From Streptomyces sp. NBC_00513 (GTDB lineage Bacteria; Actinomycetota; Actinomycetes; Streptomycetales; Streptomycetaceae), in assembly GCF_041431415.1 (NCBI RefSeq), contig NZ_CP107845.1, forward strand, positions 6,820,001 to 6,884,000: a DNA stretch of 64,000 nt, given 5' to 3'. Shown here in pieces: positions 1-9,045 of this stretch. Made by a program: the position numbers and the translations under genes. Below the pieces are notes generated by a model, which saw nothing but the letters and a program-made list of their open reading frames with translations, had not been told where the DNA came from and ran no database searches. Numbering within the stretch: position 1 is the first letter of the stretch; each line of letters opens with the position of its first letter.

Positions 1-691
1 CCTTCGGAGCCCAGACCCACACCTTGCCCTTGAAACCGGACTTCTTGCCGTCCAGCGTGGTGACGGCCACGTGCGTGCCGTCGGCCAGCGTCATGGAGTT
101 CTTGAACTGCGCCTTCGGGCCCGTGGGCATGGACATCTTCGAGGTCGCTGGCGGCTTGGCGGCTTCCTCGTTCTTGCCGTCGGGAGTGCCTCCGAAGGAG
201 ACGTCCTTGCCCTTGTCGCTGAAGGGCGGTATGTCGAAGTGGCTCATCACGAGCGCCGCGACGCCCGCGAGCGCGAGGACGGTGGTCCCCGCTATCAGCC
301 AACGCTTGACCTTGGACTTGCGCCGGGGCGGCTCGTCGTACGGGGGTTCGTCGTACTGCTGCCCGTACTGCTGCCCGTACTGCGGATCGGGTCCGCCGTA
401 GGGAGGCTGCTGGGCGCCGTACTGACCGTTGTGCGGGGCGCCGCCCTGGTCACCGTAGGGACCACCCTGCGAGCCGTACGGGCCACCCTGGCCGCCGTAG
501 GCGCCGCCCTGCCCGCCCTGAGGCCGGCCCTGCGCGTCGTACTGCGGCTGCCCGTACGGCTGCCCGTACTGCGGCTGCCGGCCGGGACCGCCGCCCTGCT
601 GCTGGCCGCGGGACGGCCGGGGCTGCTGCGGCGGCTGCCCTTCCGGCCGATACGGCGGCTGGTACTGCGGCCCGTCGGGTGCGTACGACAT
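1..691 (-). CDS. Membrane protein with Gln/Gly/Tyr-rich cytoplasmic arm (3' end outside window)
   Basis: Open frame from ATG at 691 running off the left edge; about 230 residues are visible. Residues 1-125 are low-complexity, rich in Pro, Gln, Gly and Tyr with recurring GGPYG-like units. A basic patch (RRKSKVKR, 123-130) precedes one hydrophobic segment (about 131-150), so the N-terminal arm should be cytoplasmic and the rest extracellular. The visible outer part contains KAQFKNSMTLADGTHVAV and resembles no family I can name. Such disordered arms on single-pass proteins are common in Streptomyces; the function is unknown. Confidence 0.75.
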   Translation of the reverse strand, partial: MSYAPDGPQYQPPYRPEGQPPQQPRPSRGQQQGGGPGRQPQYGQPYGQPQYDAQGRPQGGQGGAYGGQGGPYGSQGGPYGDQGGAPHNGQYGAQQPPYGGPDPQYGQQYGQQYDEPPYDEPPRRKSKVKRWLIAGTTVLALAGVAALVMSHFDIPPFSDKGKDVSFGGTPDGKNEEAAKPPATSKMSMPTGPKAQFKNSMTLADGTHVAVTTLDGKKSGFKGKVWVWAPK

Positions 692-945
692 GTGCGGTGG
701 CTCTCCGGCTGCTGCTGCCCCGTCGGGGCAAGTTTGACTGCTTCCGTTCGAATGATGAACGAAATGGCTCCGAGGTTCCGCATTTTAACTTCTCTTGACA
801 CTCCGTAGAGACGTGCATTGCCCGTCTCCAGGAAGGTGCGCGGAGTTCCCGTTCCGTTCGCCGGCCATCCCTGGCCCATGCACATGCCGCTGGGTATGGT
901 GCGTCCGCGCCGCCGCCAGCCCCCCCATGCCCGGAGGTATGTCCC
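692..945. other. Divergent intergenic region
   Basis: This 254-bp gap lies between the divergent starts at 691 and 946. It includes an AT-richer stretch (about 730-800) with TTGACT at 734-739 and TTGACA at 795-800 on the plus strand, possible -35 elements. No convincing -10 partner was found, so promoters are likely but not placed. GGAGG at 933-937 is the ribosome site of the next gene. Confidence 0.35.
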
Positions 946-1836
946 GTGTTTGGCATGTCCCTTTCACATCCTCGCCGCAAGACCGCCCTGGCCTCCGCCT
1001 TCGGCGCGACCGTCGCGGTCGCCGCCGCATGGGCGGGCATCGCAGCCGCCCAACCCGCGCACGCGGCCGCCCTGCCCGCCCCCGACCACGTCGTCGTCGT
1101 GGTCTTCGAGAACCACGCCTACAACCAGGTCATCGGCAGCTCCAGCGCCCCCTACATCAACTCGCTGAAGACAGGAGGCGCCAACCTCACCCAGTCCTAC
1201 GGCATCACCCACCCCAGCCAACCGAACTACCTCCAGCTCTTCTCGGGCTCGAACCAGGGAGTCACCGGCGACAGCTGCTACACCCCCGGCTTCAGCTCCG
1301 CACCCAACCTGGCCTCCGAACTGATCGCCGCCGGCAAGAGCTGGGCCAGCTACAACGAGACCCTCCCCGCCCAGGGCTCCACCACGTGCAGCAGCGGCGA
1401 CTACGCCCGCAAGCACAACCCCTGGTTCGCGTTCTCCAACGTGCCGACCACCACCGCCAAGACCATGACCCGGTTCCCGACGGACTTCACCACCCTGCCC
1501 AAGGTGTCCTTCGTCGTCCCGAACCTCTGCAACGACATGCACGACTGCTCCGTCGGCACCGGCGACACCTGGCTCAAGAACAAGCTCAAGCCCTACGCGG
1601 ACTGGGCCAAGACCCACAACAGCCTCCTCGTCGTCACCTTCGACGAGGACAACAGGCTCGCCGGAAACAAGATCCCGACCGTGCTCTACGGCCAACCCGT
1701 CACCCCCGGCAGCACCTCCGCCACCACCTACAACCACTACGACGTGCTGCGCACCCTGGAGGGCCTGGCCGGGCTGACCACCCACGCCGGGAACGCCGCC
1801 GGCGCCCAGGACATCACCGGGATCTGGGCCTCCTGA
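946..1836 (+). CDS. Secreted phosphoesterase / acid phosphatase family protein
   Basis: A 296-residue exported phosphoesterase of the PF04185 type, the family that includes phospholipase C and SapM-like phosphatidylinositol-3-phosphatases. The GTG start is chosen because GGAGG lies 8 nt upstream. A Sec-type signal peptide ends near PAHAA (about residue 41). The family metal/phosphate motif FENHAYN is at 54-60 and HPSQPNY at 89-95; FDEDN near 230 fits the later metal-ligand region. It is the first gene of a likely operon, with the MFS gene 2 bp downstream. The substrate is not determinable; phosphate release from phosphomonoesters or lipids is the family-level inference. Confidence 0.8.
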   Translation: MFGMSLSHPRRKTALASAFGATVAVAAAWAGIAAAQPAHAAALPAPDHVVVVVFENHAYNQVIGSSSAPYINSLKTGGANLTQSYGITHPSQPNYLQLFSGSNQGVTGDSCYTPGFSSAPNLASELIAAGKSWASYNETLPAQGSTTCSSGDYARKHNPWFAFSNVPTTTAKTMTRFPTDFTTLPKVSFVVPNLCNDMHDCSVGTGDTWLKNKLKPYADWAKTHNSLLVVTFDEDNRLAGNKIPTVLYGQPVTPGSTSATTYNHYDVLRTLEGLAGLTTHAGNAAGAQDITGIWAS

Positions 1837-1838
1837 CC

Positions 1839-3101
1839 ATGTACGTCGCGGACAGTCGCGGAACCCCCGCGCCCGCCGTGCCCCCCGAGTCGCCGGCCGT
1901 CGCCCCGGGCACCCGCCCGGGGCGGCGCGCCGCGCTCGCCCCCACGGTGCTCGCCCTCGGCACGGTCAGCCTGATCACCGACGTCTCCTCCGAGATGGTC
2001 ACGGCCGTCCTGCCGCTCTACCTCGTCGCCGGACTCGGCCTCTCCCCGCTCGGCTTCGGACTGCTCGACGGCCTCTACAACGGCGTCAGTGCCCTGGTCC
2101 GGCTCGCCGGGGGCCACCTCGGCGACCGCTTCGGCCGCCACAAGCTCCTCGCCGGACTCGGCTACGGACTCTCCGCCCTCTGCAAACCGCTGCTGCTGCT
2201 CGCGCACACCCTGCCCGCCATCGGGGCCGTGCTCGCGCTCGACCGCACCGGCAAGGGGCTGCGCACCGCCCCGCGCGACGCGTTGATCTCCCTCTCCGCG
2301 GCGCCCGGGGAACGCGGCCGGGCCTTCGGCGTCCACCGGGCCATGGACACCGCCGGCGCGTTGATCGGACCGATCCTCGCCTTCCTCGTCCTGCGCGGCG
2401 CCGCCGAGGGCTACGACGCCGTGTTCACCGTCAGCGCCTGCGTGGCCGCGCTCGGCGTGCTCGTCCTGGTGCTCTTCGTACCCGGCCGGCGCACCGTCCC
2501 GACCCCGGCCGCCGAACCCGTCTCGCTGCGCGCCGCCCTCGGACTGCTGCGCCGCCGCGACCTGCGCCGCATCGGCCTCTGCGCCCTGCTCCTCGGACTG
2601 TGCACGGTCAGTGACGCCTTCGTGTTCCTGCTGCTCCAGCGGGCCACCGGCCTCGCGGACCGCTGGTTCGCGCTGCTGCCGCTCGGCACCGCCGCCGCCT
2701 TCTTCCTGCTGGCGCTGCCGCTCGGCCGGCTCGCCGACCGCATCGGCCGCCGGCGCGTCTTCCTCGGCGGTCACCTCGCGCTCCTCGCCGTGTACGGGCT
2801 CCTGCTGACCGGCGGCGGACACCCCGCCCTGCCCTACGCGGTGCTCCTGCTGCACGGCGGCTTCTACGCCGCGACCGACGGAGTGCTGATGGCGGCCGCC
2901 GCCGACGCGGTCCCCGAGGAACACCGCGGCGGCGGACTCGCCCTCGTCCAGACCGGACAGGCCCTCGCCCGGTTCGCCGCCTCACTCGGCTTCGGCGCGG
3001 CCTGGACCGTCTGGGGCGCCCGCCCGGCGCTCCTCGTCGCGGCCGCCCTGCTGGCCGCAGTCGTCGCCGGCTGCGTCCGACCGCGGCCGGCGAACAGCTG
3101 A
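1839..3101 (+). CDS. MFS transporter
   Basis: A 420-residue major facilitator protein with about 12 hydrophobic segments. The loop 2-3 signature appears as GHLGDRFGRHK, and a weaker second copy GRLADRIGRRR sits in the C-terminal half. The early SLITDVSSEMVTAVLPLYL segment resembles a subgroup often annotated as drug or small-solute exporters. ATG at 1839 directly follows the phosphoesterase stop; the frame is open further upstream only because GC-rich shadow frames lack stops. The operon context with an exported phosphatase suggests transport of a product or partner of that enzyme, which is inference. Confidence 0.8.
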   Translation: MYVADSRGTPAPAVPPESPAVAPGTRPGRRAALAPTVLALGTVSLITDVSSEMVTAVLPLYLVAGLGLSPLGFGLLDGLYNGVSALVRLAGGHLGDRFGRHKLLAGLGYGLSALCKPLLLLAHTLPAIGAVLALDRTGKGLRTAPRDALISLSAAPGERGRAFGVHRAMDTAGALIGPILAFLVLRGAAEGYDAVFTVSACVAALGVLVLVLFVPGRRTVPTPAAEPVSLRAALGLLRRRDLRRIGLCALLLGLCTVSDAFVFLLLQRATGLADRWFALLPLGTAAAFFLLALPLGRLADRIGRRRVFLGGHLALLAVYGLLLTGGGHPALPYAVLLLHGGFYAATDGVLMAAAADAVPEEHRGGGLALVQTGQALARFAASLGFGAAWTVWGARPALLVAAALLAAVVAGCVRPRPANS

Positions 3102-3122
3102 TCCCCCACCCGAAAGGCCCCC

Positions 3123-4151
3123 ATGACCCTCCAGCGCCGGATCCTGATCCTCGTCTCCGCCGTCGTGCTCCTCGCCGCCGTGGGCGCGCTCGCCGTCGTA
3201 CGGGCCTCCTCGCGCGCCGAGGAGAAGAACCGGACGCAGGCGGGCGGCCCCCCGGTCGAGCGGGGAGAGGTCACGCTCGACCGGGGCCGGGCCGGGGCGC
3301 GGATCGTCTTTCGGAACATGTCCTGGGGCCCGCACCGCGACGAGCTCGCCACCGCCGCCGCCGGCGCGCCCGACGGCCCCCGCACCGCCTCCGGCGTGAG
3401 CTGCCTGCGCTTCCACTCCGCGGCGGGCACCGGAATCTGCCTCCAGGCCGTCAAGGGCGGGGTCCAGGACACCTACCGGGCCGTGGTCCTCGACGCCCGA
3501 CTCCACGAGGTGTCCGCCCGCCCGCTGGCGGGCATCCCCACCCGGGCCCGGGTCTCGCCCGGCGGCCGGTTCGCCGCCTGGACGGTCTTCGTCGGCGGTG
3601 ACTCGTACGCCGGTACGAACTTCTCCACCCGAACCTCGCTGCTCGACCTGCGCACCGGCAGGTTCGACGCCTCGCTGGAGGACTTCGCCATCCGCAAGGA
3701 CGGGAAGGCCTACCGGAACGCCGACGTCAATTTCTGGGGCGTCACCTTCGCCGCCGACGAACGGACCTTCTACGCGACGCTCGCGACGGGCGGACGGACC
3801 CACCTGGTCCGCGGGGACGTGGCCGAGCGGACCGTGACCACGCTCCGGGAGAACGTCGAGTGCCCGTCCCTGTCGCCCGACGGGACCCGGCTCGTGTTCA
3901 AGAAGCGGGTGCCCGGCCTGTCGGCCGACGCGCCCTGGCGGCTGTACGCCCTGGATCTCGCGTCGATGCGGGAGACCCCGCTCGCCGAGGACCGCAGCGT
4001 GGACGACCAGGTGGTGTGGCGCGACGGGCGAACCGTCGTCTACTCCCTGCCCGGGGACTTCGGAGCCGACCTGTACACCGTGCCGGCCGACGGCACCGGG
4101 GCCCCGGTCCGCCTCATGGCCTCGGCCCTCGCCCCGGCCTTCCTCGGCTGA
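3123..4151 (+). CDS. TolB-like beta-propeller protein, membrane-anchored
   Basis: A 342-residue protein with an N-terminal membrane anchor (about 5-27) and a long outer domain. The outer domain carries PD40/WD40-like repeats, seen as SPGGRFAAW, AADERTFYAT, CPSLSPDGTRLVF and VVWRDGRTVVYS. These are typical blades of TolB-type propellers, which usually mediate protein contacts. It follows the MFS gene by 21 bp, with GAAAGG as ribosome site, and closes the phosphoesterase-MFS-TolB operon. Its stop codon lies in the loop of a hairpin terminator. The specific role is unknown. Confidence 0.7.
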   Translation: MTLQRRILILVSAVVLLAAVGALAVVRASSRAEEKNRTQAGGPPVERGEVTLDRGRAGARIVFRNMSWGPHRDELATAAAGAPDGPRTASGVSCLRFHSAAGTGICLQAVKGGVQDTYRAVVLDARLHEVSARPLAGIPTRARVSPGGRFAAWTVFVGGDSYAGTNFSTRTSLLDLRTGRFDASLEDFAIRKDGKAYRNADVNFWGVTFAADERTFYATLATGGRTHLVRGDVAERTVTTLRENVECPSLSPDGTRLVFKKRVPGLSADAPWRLYALDLASMRETPLAEDRSVDDQVVWRDGRTVVYSLPGDFGADLYTVPADGTGAPVRLMASALAPAFLG

Positions 4152-4163
4152 AGGCCGAGGAAG
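4139..4163. terminator. Hairpin terminator containing the TolB-like stop codon
   Basis: Perfect 10-bp arms (4139-4148 and 4154-4163) enclose a 5-nt loop that includes the TGA stop at 4149-4151. It sits between two convergent genes and could act in both directions. No T-tract follows, as is usual in Streptomyces. Confidence 0.65.
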
Positions 4164-4232
4164 ACCGGGAACGAGGGGCCGGGCGAGGCGGAGGGGACCG
4201 GGCGGACCGGGCCGGAAGCGAACGCGGGAGCG

Positions 4233-4919
4233 CTACGCCGGGATCAGCGTCTTGCGGCGTCGCTTGCGAGGCGCCGCGCCCGAGACCTTCAGCTCGATGA
4301 TCGACCGCACGGCCGGCCACTCCTCGTCGAGGATCGAGTAGAAGGCCGTACTGCGCACCGCGCCGTCGAGCCCCCGTGAGTGGGCCCGTCGGACCCCCTC
4401 CGAGGTGAATCCGAGGCGTTCCATCGCGGCTCGCGAGCGGCCGTTGCGGGCGTCCGCGCGCAGGGAGACACGGCGCACGCCCCAGGTCTCGAAGGCGTGG
4501 CGGAGCATGAGCAGCTTGGCCTCGGTGTTGATGCCGGTGCCCTGGGCGCCCGGCGACAGCCAGGTGTTGCCGATCTCCGCGGCGTCGGGGATCGCGGTCG
4601 CCGGGTCGCCGAACGGGACCCCGGGCACCGCGGGCCACACGAGCGGCCCCTGCCAGTAGTCGAGTTCCAGGAACCGGGTCGACCCGACGACCCGCCCGTC
4701 CGTGGCTCTGACCACGGCGAACGGGAGGGATCGACCCGCCGCCTGATCGGCGAGGGCACGGTCGATGTACTCGTGGGACGCCTGCAACCCGTGCGGTACG
4801 GGAGTGAAGGCGTAAGTCGTACGATCCTCGGCCCCGGCCATGGCCAAGGCCTCGGTGTGGTGGGGGGCGAGGGGCTCAAGCCGCACGCTGCGGCCGGCGA
4901 GGAGTACGGGTACGGGCAC
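4233..4919 (-). CDS. GNAT family N-acetyltransferase (RimJ/RimL-like)
   Basis: A 228-residue acetyltransferase, start GTG at 4919. The order of features is that of the RimJ/RimL branch: LEPLAPHH near the start, PFAVVRATDGRVVGSTRFLEL in the middle, then EIGNTWLSPGAQGTGINTEAK, which carries the acetyl-CoA-binding loop, and DARNGRSRAAMERLGFTSEGV. The C-terminus is unusually basic (RKRRRK). It is monocistronic and convergent with the TolB-like gene. Targets in this branch range from ribosomal proteins to small amines, so the substrate is unknown. Confidence 0.8.
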   Translation of the reverse strand: MPVPVLLAGRSVRLEPLAPHHTEALAMAGAEDRTTYAFTPVPHGLQASHEYIDRALADQAAGRSLPFAVVRATDGRVVGSTRFLELDYWQGPLVWPAVPGVPFGDPATAIPDAAEIGNTWLSPGAQGTGINTEAKLLMLRHAFETWGVRRVSLRADARNGRSRAAMERLGFTSEGVRRAHSRGLDGAVRSTAFYSILDEEWPAVRSIIELKVSGAAPRKRRRKTLIPA

Positions 4920-5548
4920 GGAGCCTTCGGTCCTTCTGGGCGGTGGGGTGGTTGCACAGTCTGCGCTCCTGACGTCACCCCCCGCGCAAAACGCGAGTGA
5001 AAGGCAACGGGCTGTCAGGTGAACGCGAGTGGCTCAATGTAGCCCCTCGAAGTCCTCTCATGAACCCCCTGAATGGCAACGCCGCGGCCATGTTTTTCGA
5101 TCACTTCCGTCCCCGGCCCGCGGAGCCCGCAATCCTGATCCACGGACAACCGTTCCACCGCCCGACACGGACCGCACAGCCGGCCGGACCGGCCCCGATC
5201 CGATGGCCCTACAGGGTCTCTGACCTGCGAAGACAACGGGGGAGTTCGGCGCACTCGGGGAAGGTTCACACAGCCTGTCCCACAGACGATCACGCCGCGC
5301 GCCCCGACACCTCAGAGCATCGAACAGGCGGTCGTCGGCGGAACGTCCCCGGGCGGGTGCATCGCGGCGGTGACCCGTTGCGCCACCCGGGTCGCGGGCG
5401 AGCCCGATCAGGCCCCGCGCTCCCCCCGGACGCGCGCCTCGGCGAGGTGAGTGGTCACCGGGCGAACGCGTCCGGGAGAAGGGGAGCGGGCCCGCGCGGG
5501 CCGTCGTAACGTCAGGGGGGAACCGCTGTCGGAGATCGGGAGGACCCC
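4920..5548. other. Long intergenic region with a repeated 10-bp element
   Basis: This 629-bp stretch carries no frame with convincing codon bias. Its notable feature is AACGCGAGTG twice, at 4990-4999 and 5022-5031, as direct repeats 32 bp apart (about three helical turns). Around 5030-5110 base composition drops below the surroundings, typical of a promoter. Frames at 4997-5509 (+) and 5015-5293 (-) are open, but their products look like shadow translations. Confidence 0.35.
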
Positions 5549-5956
5549 ATGCTGCGAGGTCTCGCCACACTCAGTTTCTGGGCGCACGACCTGGACGCCG
5601 CGAAGCGCTGGTACACCGAGCTGCTGGGGATCGAGCCGTACTTCGAGCGCCCCGGCTACGTGGAGTTCCGGATCGGCGACCGGCAGGACGAACTGGGGAT
5701 CATCGATGCCCGGTACGCCCCGCCCGGCGCCGTCATCGGGACCCCCTCCGGGGTCGTCGCGTACTGGCACGTGGACGATCTGCCGGCGACCCGCCGCAGG
5801 CTCCTGGAGCTGGGGGCCAAGGAGTACCAGCCGATCACGGAGTGGGGCGAGGCCGGCTTCGCGACCGCCTCGGTGATCGACCCCTTCGGCAATGTGCTCG
5901 GCGTCATGTACAACCCGCACTACGTGGAGATCACGGAGGGCTCGGAGCCCTCCTGA
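5549..5956 (+). CDS. VOC (glyoxalase/bleomycin-resistance fold) protein
   Basis: A 135-residue protein covering one vicinal oxygen chelate module pair. It begins LATLSFWAHDLDAAKRWYTELLGI and ends DPFGNVLGVMYNPHYVEI, the usual first and last strands of the fold. GGGAGG lies just ahead of the ATG. Family members are metal-dependent lyases, dioxygenases or antibiotic-binding proteins; nothing here fixes which. It is followed 42 bp later by the FhuF-like gene on the same strand, so the two may be co-transcribed. Confidence 0.75.
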   Translation: MLRGLATLSFWAHDLDAAKRWYTELLGIEPYFERPGYVEFRIGDRQDELGIIDARYAPPGAVIGTPSGVVAYWHVDDLPATRRRLLELGAKEYQPITEWGEAGFATASVIDPFGNVLGVMYNPHYVEITEGSEPS

Positions 5957-5998
5957 GGCCCTTCGCGCGCGGGCACCGACGCCTGAGATCATCGGGGC

Positions 5999-6703
5999 AT
6001 GGACGACGTACTGCGGCGGCTGGCCTCCGTCGGCCCCTTCTTCACCGTGCCGTACGGGAAGGAGCCGCCCGGCCCCGGTTTCCGCCCGCTCGACGCGTTG
6101 TACACGGACCACCTCGACCCGTACGTGGCCGAGGTGGGGCGACGCGTCCGCAGCGGGCCCGGCCGAGTGGCGGCCTCCACCGCGCAGTTCGGGATCGCCT
6201 CCCGACTCTGGTCGCTCGGCCTCGGCTGCGCCGCTCTGGCCGGTCGGGTGCCGGACCTGGCCCCCGACCGGGTCTGGTGGCGGCTGCCCGAGGCCGGCTC
6301 GCTGGAACTGTGGCTGCCCGACCCCGGGGAGGGCGCCCGGCCCGCCGAGGCGCTCGGCGACACCGTGCTCGGGAACCTGGCGGCACTGGACGCCCCGCTG
6401 CGCGCCCGGTTCGGGGTGTCCGCCAAGGTGTTGCGCGGCAACACCGCCTCCGGGCTGGTCGGGGCGCTGAGGGTGCTGCTCGACCGGGTGCCCGGCGGCC
6501 CGGCCGTGGCCCTGGTCGACGAGCTGCTGTCCGATGACGGGGCGCTCGGCGGCACGGGCACCTTCGTGTACGAGGAGGGGCTCGGGCCGGCCTTCCTGCG
6601 CCGCAGTTGCTGCCTCTACTACAAGGTGCCCGGCGGCGGCCTCTGCGGGGACTGCGTGCTGCGCTCGCGCGGCCCGAAACGCACCGGGGCCACCGGGGAG
6701 TAG
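5999..6703 (+). CDS. FhuF-like (2Fe-2S) protein
   Basis: A 234-residue protein whose C-terminus carries the FhuF cluster motif: adjacent cysteines in RRSCCLYY, then CGDC about ten residues later. In FhuF these four cysteines hold a 2Fe-2S cluster used to reduce ferric siderophores in the cytoplasm. The N-terminal part has no other recognisable motif. No siderophore transporter or synthetase gene lies next to it, so it may serve siderophores imported elsewhere. The alternative is an unrelated redox protein with the same cluster-binding end. Confidence 0.75.
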   Translation: MDDVLRRLASVGPFFTVPYGKEPPGPGFRPLDALYTDHLDPYVAEVGRRVRSGPGRVAASTAQFGIASRLWSLGLGCAALAGRVPDLAPDRVWWRLPEAGSLELWLPDPGEGARPAEALGDTVLGNLAALDAPLRARFGVSAKVLRGNTASGLVGALRVLLDRVPGGPAVALVDELLSDDGALGGTGTFVYEEGLGPAFLRRSCCLYYKVPGGGLCGDCVLRSRGPKRTGATGE

Positions 6704-6746
6704 ACGTACCGCTCCCCGATGGCCCCGGCGACAACTCGCCCGTCGT

Positions 6747-6768
6747 GGGTGACCGGCGTCGGTCACCC
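6747..6768. terminator. Hairpin terminator between convergent genes
   Basis: Perfect 9-bp arms, GGGTGACCG at 6747-6755 and CGGTCACCC at 6760-6768, with a 4-nt loop. It lies 44 bp past the FhuF-like stop and just before the subtilisin stop on the other strand, so it can serve both. Confidence 0.6.
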
Positions 6769-6777
6769 GGATTCCGA

Positions 6778-8583
6778 CTAGAAGGTCAGGTTCCAGGCGT
6801 CGATCTTGCCGGTGTCGCCCCCGGCGTTGTCGTTCACGCGCAGCTTCCAGGTGCCGTTCGCGACCTCGGAGGAGGCGTTGACGGTGTAGGTCTGCGCGAT
6901 GTTGTCGGCGCTGCCGCCGGCCCGGTTGTGGACGGTGTAGACCGTGCCGTCCGGGGCGATCAGGTCGACCTTGAGGTCACCGATGTAGGTGTGCTTGACG
7001 TCCACGCCCACCTTGAGGGTGGCCGGGGCGTTGCCCGTGACCCCGCTGACGGTGATCGGGCTCTCGACGGTCGCGTTGTCGGCGATCGTGAAGTCGGCCT
7101 GGTTCTCGAAGTACTTGCCGGCGGGCGGAGTGGAGCCGCCGACCGCCTTCAGCGCGTCGACCTGACCCTCGCCGAAGAAACCGTTCTTGGCGGTGGTGCC
7201 GGTGCAGCGGCTGTCCGAGGGGCAGGCGACGTCGTTGGCCTGGGTGGCCAGCTTGTCGCGGATCTGCGCCGGGGTGATGCCCGGGTTGGCGCTCGCGAGG
7301 AGCGCGGCCACGCCCGCGACGTGCGGGGAGGCCATCGAGGTGCCGCTCATGGTGCCGTACTTGCCGCCCGGCTGGGTGCTGTAGATGCCGGTGGCGTCGC
7401 CGCCCGGGGCCGCGACGTCGATGACGTTCAGACCGTAGTTGGAGTACGAGGCCTTCGCGGTGGTGCCCATCGCCGAGACCGTGACCACGCCCGGGAGTTC
7501 GGTCGGGATGTCCAGGCAGGCGTTGGTGATGGTGCGGGTGACCGGCGTCGAGTCGTTCGGGCTCTCGGTGTCGGTCTTCTTGTTGGCCAGGTCGATGTTG
7601 GAGTTGCCCGCGGCCGCGACCTGGAGCGAACCCTTGCCCTCCGCGTACTCCTGGGCGCGCTTGACGCCCTCGATGATCGCGGCCTGGTCGGCGTTGTCCG
7701 GGCAGTTGAACTGCCAGGGGTCCGTGTAGTAGCTGTTGTTGGTGACCTTGAAGCCGTGGTCACCGGCCCACATGAACCCGCAGACGGTGTTCTCGGCGAA
7801 GAACAGCGAGGAACCGGGCTCGGCGATGCGCACCGAGGAGATCTTCACGCCCGGGGCCACACCGATGACACCCTTGCCGTTCTTCGCCGCCGCGACGGTG
7901 CCCGCCACGTGCGTGCCGTGGGTGCCGACGTCGCGCCAGGCCCCGGTACGGGTGTCCGGCTTGCCGTAGGCGCAGGAGGCGGAGTCCGCCGCGTTGAAGT
8001 TCGGCGCCAGGTCCTGGTGCTGGTCGTCCACACCGGTGTCCAGGATGCCGACCTTGACCGAGGCGGAGCCGGTGGTGACGGCCCAGGCCTGGTCGGCCTT
8101 GATCTGCGTCATGTCCGCACGGACCGGCTCGCCCGCCGGGGTCGTGGACTGCGCGGGGTTGGCGGGCAGCGCCGGGTTGTAGGCGTCGGCCGGCACGTCG
8201 GACGTGCGGGTGGCGCCGACCTGCTGGACTCCGCTCACGCCGCGCATCGTCGAGGCGAAGGAGCCGGACGCGGAGTGGGCGACGATCACGCCGATGGCGT
8301 CGTGGGACTGGAAGACCGTGCCGCCGTTGGAGGCGACGGCCGACCGGACCGCCGAGGTGTCACCGGGAGCGGTGATCACGAGGTAGGCGCGGGTGCCGGC
8401 AACCCAGGTCGCACTCTGGGAAGTCGGCGCCGCCGCCGGGGCCACGGCCTTGGCGGCCGGGGCGGACGGAGAGACGGGGGCGGTGCCGGCGAGCGCGGCG
8501 GGGGCCCCGAAGGTGAGAGCGGCGCCGAGGGCGGCCGCCAGCACCAAGGCACGTCGAGGTCGGCTGGATATGTGGGGTATCAA
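6778..8583 (-). CDS. Secreted subtilisin-like (S8) peptidase with P-domain
   Basis: A 601-residue exported serine protease. I place the start at TTG 8583 because GGAGG lies 5 nt upstream; an in-frame ATG 13 codons earlier has no ribosome site. A signal peptide ends near ALAG (about residue 30), followed by a propeptide region. The triad is Asp182 (ILDTGVDD), His222 (HGTHVAG) and Ser416 (GTSMASPHVAG). The last 110 residues form a P/proprotein-convertase domain (DVKHTYIGDLKVDLIAPDG, ending WNLTF), which usually supports folding or substrate binding. It is monocistronic and probably involved in extracellular protein degradation or processing. Confidence 0.85.
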   Translation of the reverse strand: MIPHISSRPRRALVLAAALGAALTFGAPAALAGTAPVSPSAPAAKAVAPAAAPTSQSATWVAGTRAYLVITAPGDTSAVRSAVASNGGTVFQSHDAIGVIVAHSASGSFASTMRGVSGVQQVGATRTSDVPADAYNPALPANPAQSTTPAGEPVRADMTQIKADQAWAVTTGSASVKVGILDTGVDDQHQDLAPNFNAADSASCAYGKPDTRTGAWRDVGTHGTHVAGTVAAAKNGKGVIGVAPGVKISSVRIAEPGSSLFFAENTVCGFMWAGDHGFKVTNNSYYTDPWQFNCPDNADQAAIIEGVKRAQEYAEGKGSLQVAAAGNSNIDLANKKTDTESPNDSTPVTRTITNACLDIPTELPGVVTVSAMGTTAKASYSNYGLNVIDVAAPGGDATGIYSTQPGGKYGTMSGTSMASPHVAGVAALLASANPGITPAQIRDKLATQANDVACPSDSRCTGTTAKNGFFGEGQVDALKAVGGSTPPAGKYFENQADFTIADNATVESPITVSGVTGNAPATLKVGVDVKHTYIGDLKVDLIAPDGTVYTVHNRAGGSADNIAQTYTVNASSEVANGTWKLRVNDNAGGDTGKIDAWNLTF

Positions 8584-8946
8584 TGCGTCCTCCGATGACC
8601 CGGTGGTGCGTGTGGCACCCATCGGGTCGTACGAAACGAGTGGTGGACGCAAGATGTCAGACGCCTGGCCCGGTAGGGAAGTACCTTTTACCGCAGGCAA
8701 GTTGATGATCTTGTGGCTGAAAATCGCCGTACCGTACCGGTTTTCGCCGCCCGATGCGGGAGCGAACCGCGAACTCCGTCGCGAGCGGCCGGATCTCGCC
8801 CTGCTCGGCGCGCGGGCCGGGCCTTCGACGCACCGGCCTCCGGCCCGCCTGCGGCGGTGCGCGGGCGGGGCCGGAGGCCGGGGGCGGATCCGGTCAACGG
8901 GGCGACGGGTTCGCCCCTGCACACCAGCGGGTCCGGCCGGGAGTGC
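8584..8946. other. Intergenic region upstream of the subtilisin gene
   Basis: The part next to the gene (8600-8750) is relatively AT-rich and should carry its promoter on the minus strand; I could not settle on a -35/-10 pair. Further out, a long GC-rich inverted repeat spans 8833-8881, with 13-bp arms at 8833-8845 and 8869-8881. It probably adds to termination of the upstream transporter transcript. No coding frame is supported. Confidence 0.4.
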
Positions 8947-8995
8947 GGGCCGGCCGGGCCGGGCACCGTGGGGGCGAGCCCCGCCCGGCCGGCCC
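8947..8995 (-). terminator. Nested hairpin terminator of the dicarboxylate transporter gene
   Basis: Perfect 13-bp arms at 8947-8959 and 8983-8995 enclose a 23-nt loop. The loop itself folds as GGGGC/GCCCC around 8971-8982. It lies about 50 bp past the stop of the transporter gene on the minus strand. Confidence 0.6.
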
Positions 8996-9045
8996 CGGGG
9001 GAGGGGCGGCGTCGCGCCGGGCCCACCCCCTCACGGGCGTTCCGG

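Noticed and set aside
734..800. TTGACT and TTGACA as promoters for the phosphoesterase operon
   Set aside because: No acceptable -10 at 16-19 bp; left as unplaced promoter signals.
795..1838. Long open frame continuous with the MFS transporter gene, giving a 768-residue protein
   Set aside because: The first 348 residues are an Arg/Pro-rich shadow of the phosphoesterase gene in another frame; ATG 1839 gives a normal MFS length.
4997..5509. 170-residue plus-strand frame in the long intergenic region
   Set aside because: Product is Arg/Pro-rich with no motif, no ribosome site and mixed codon bias; treated as non-coding.
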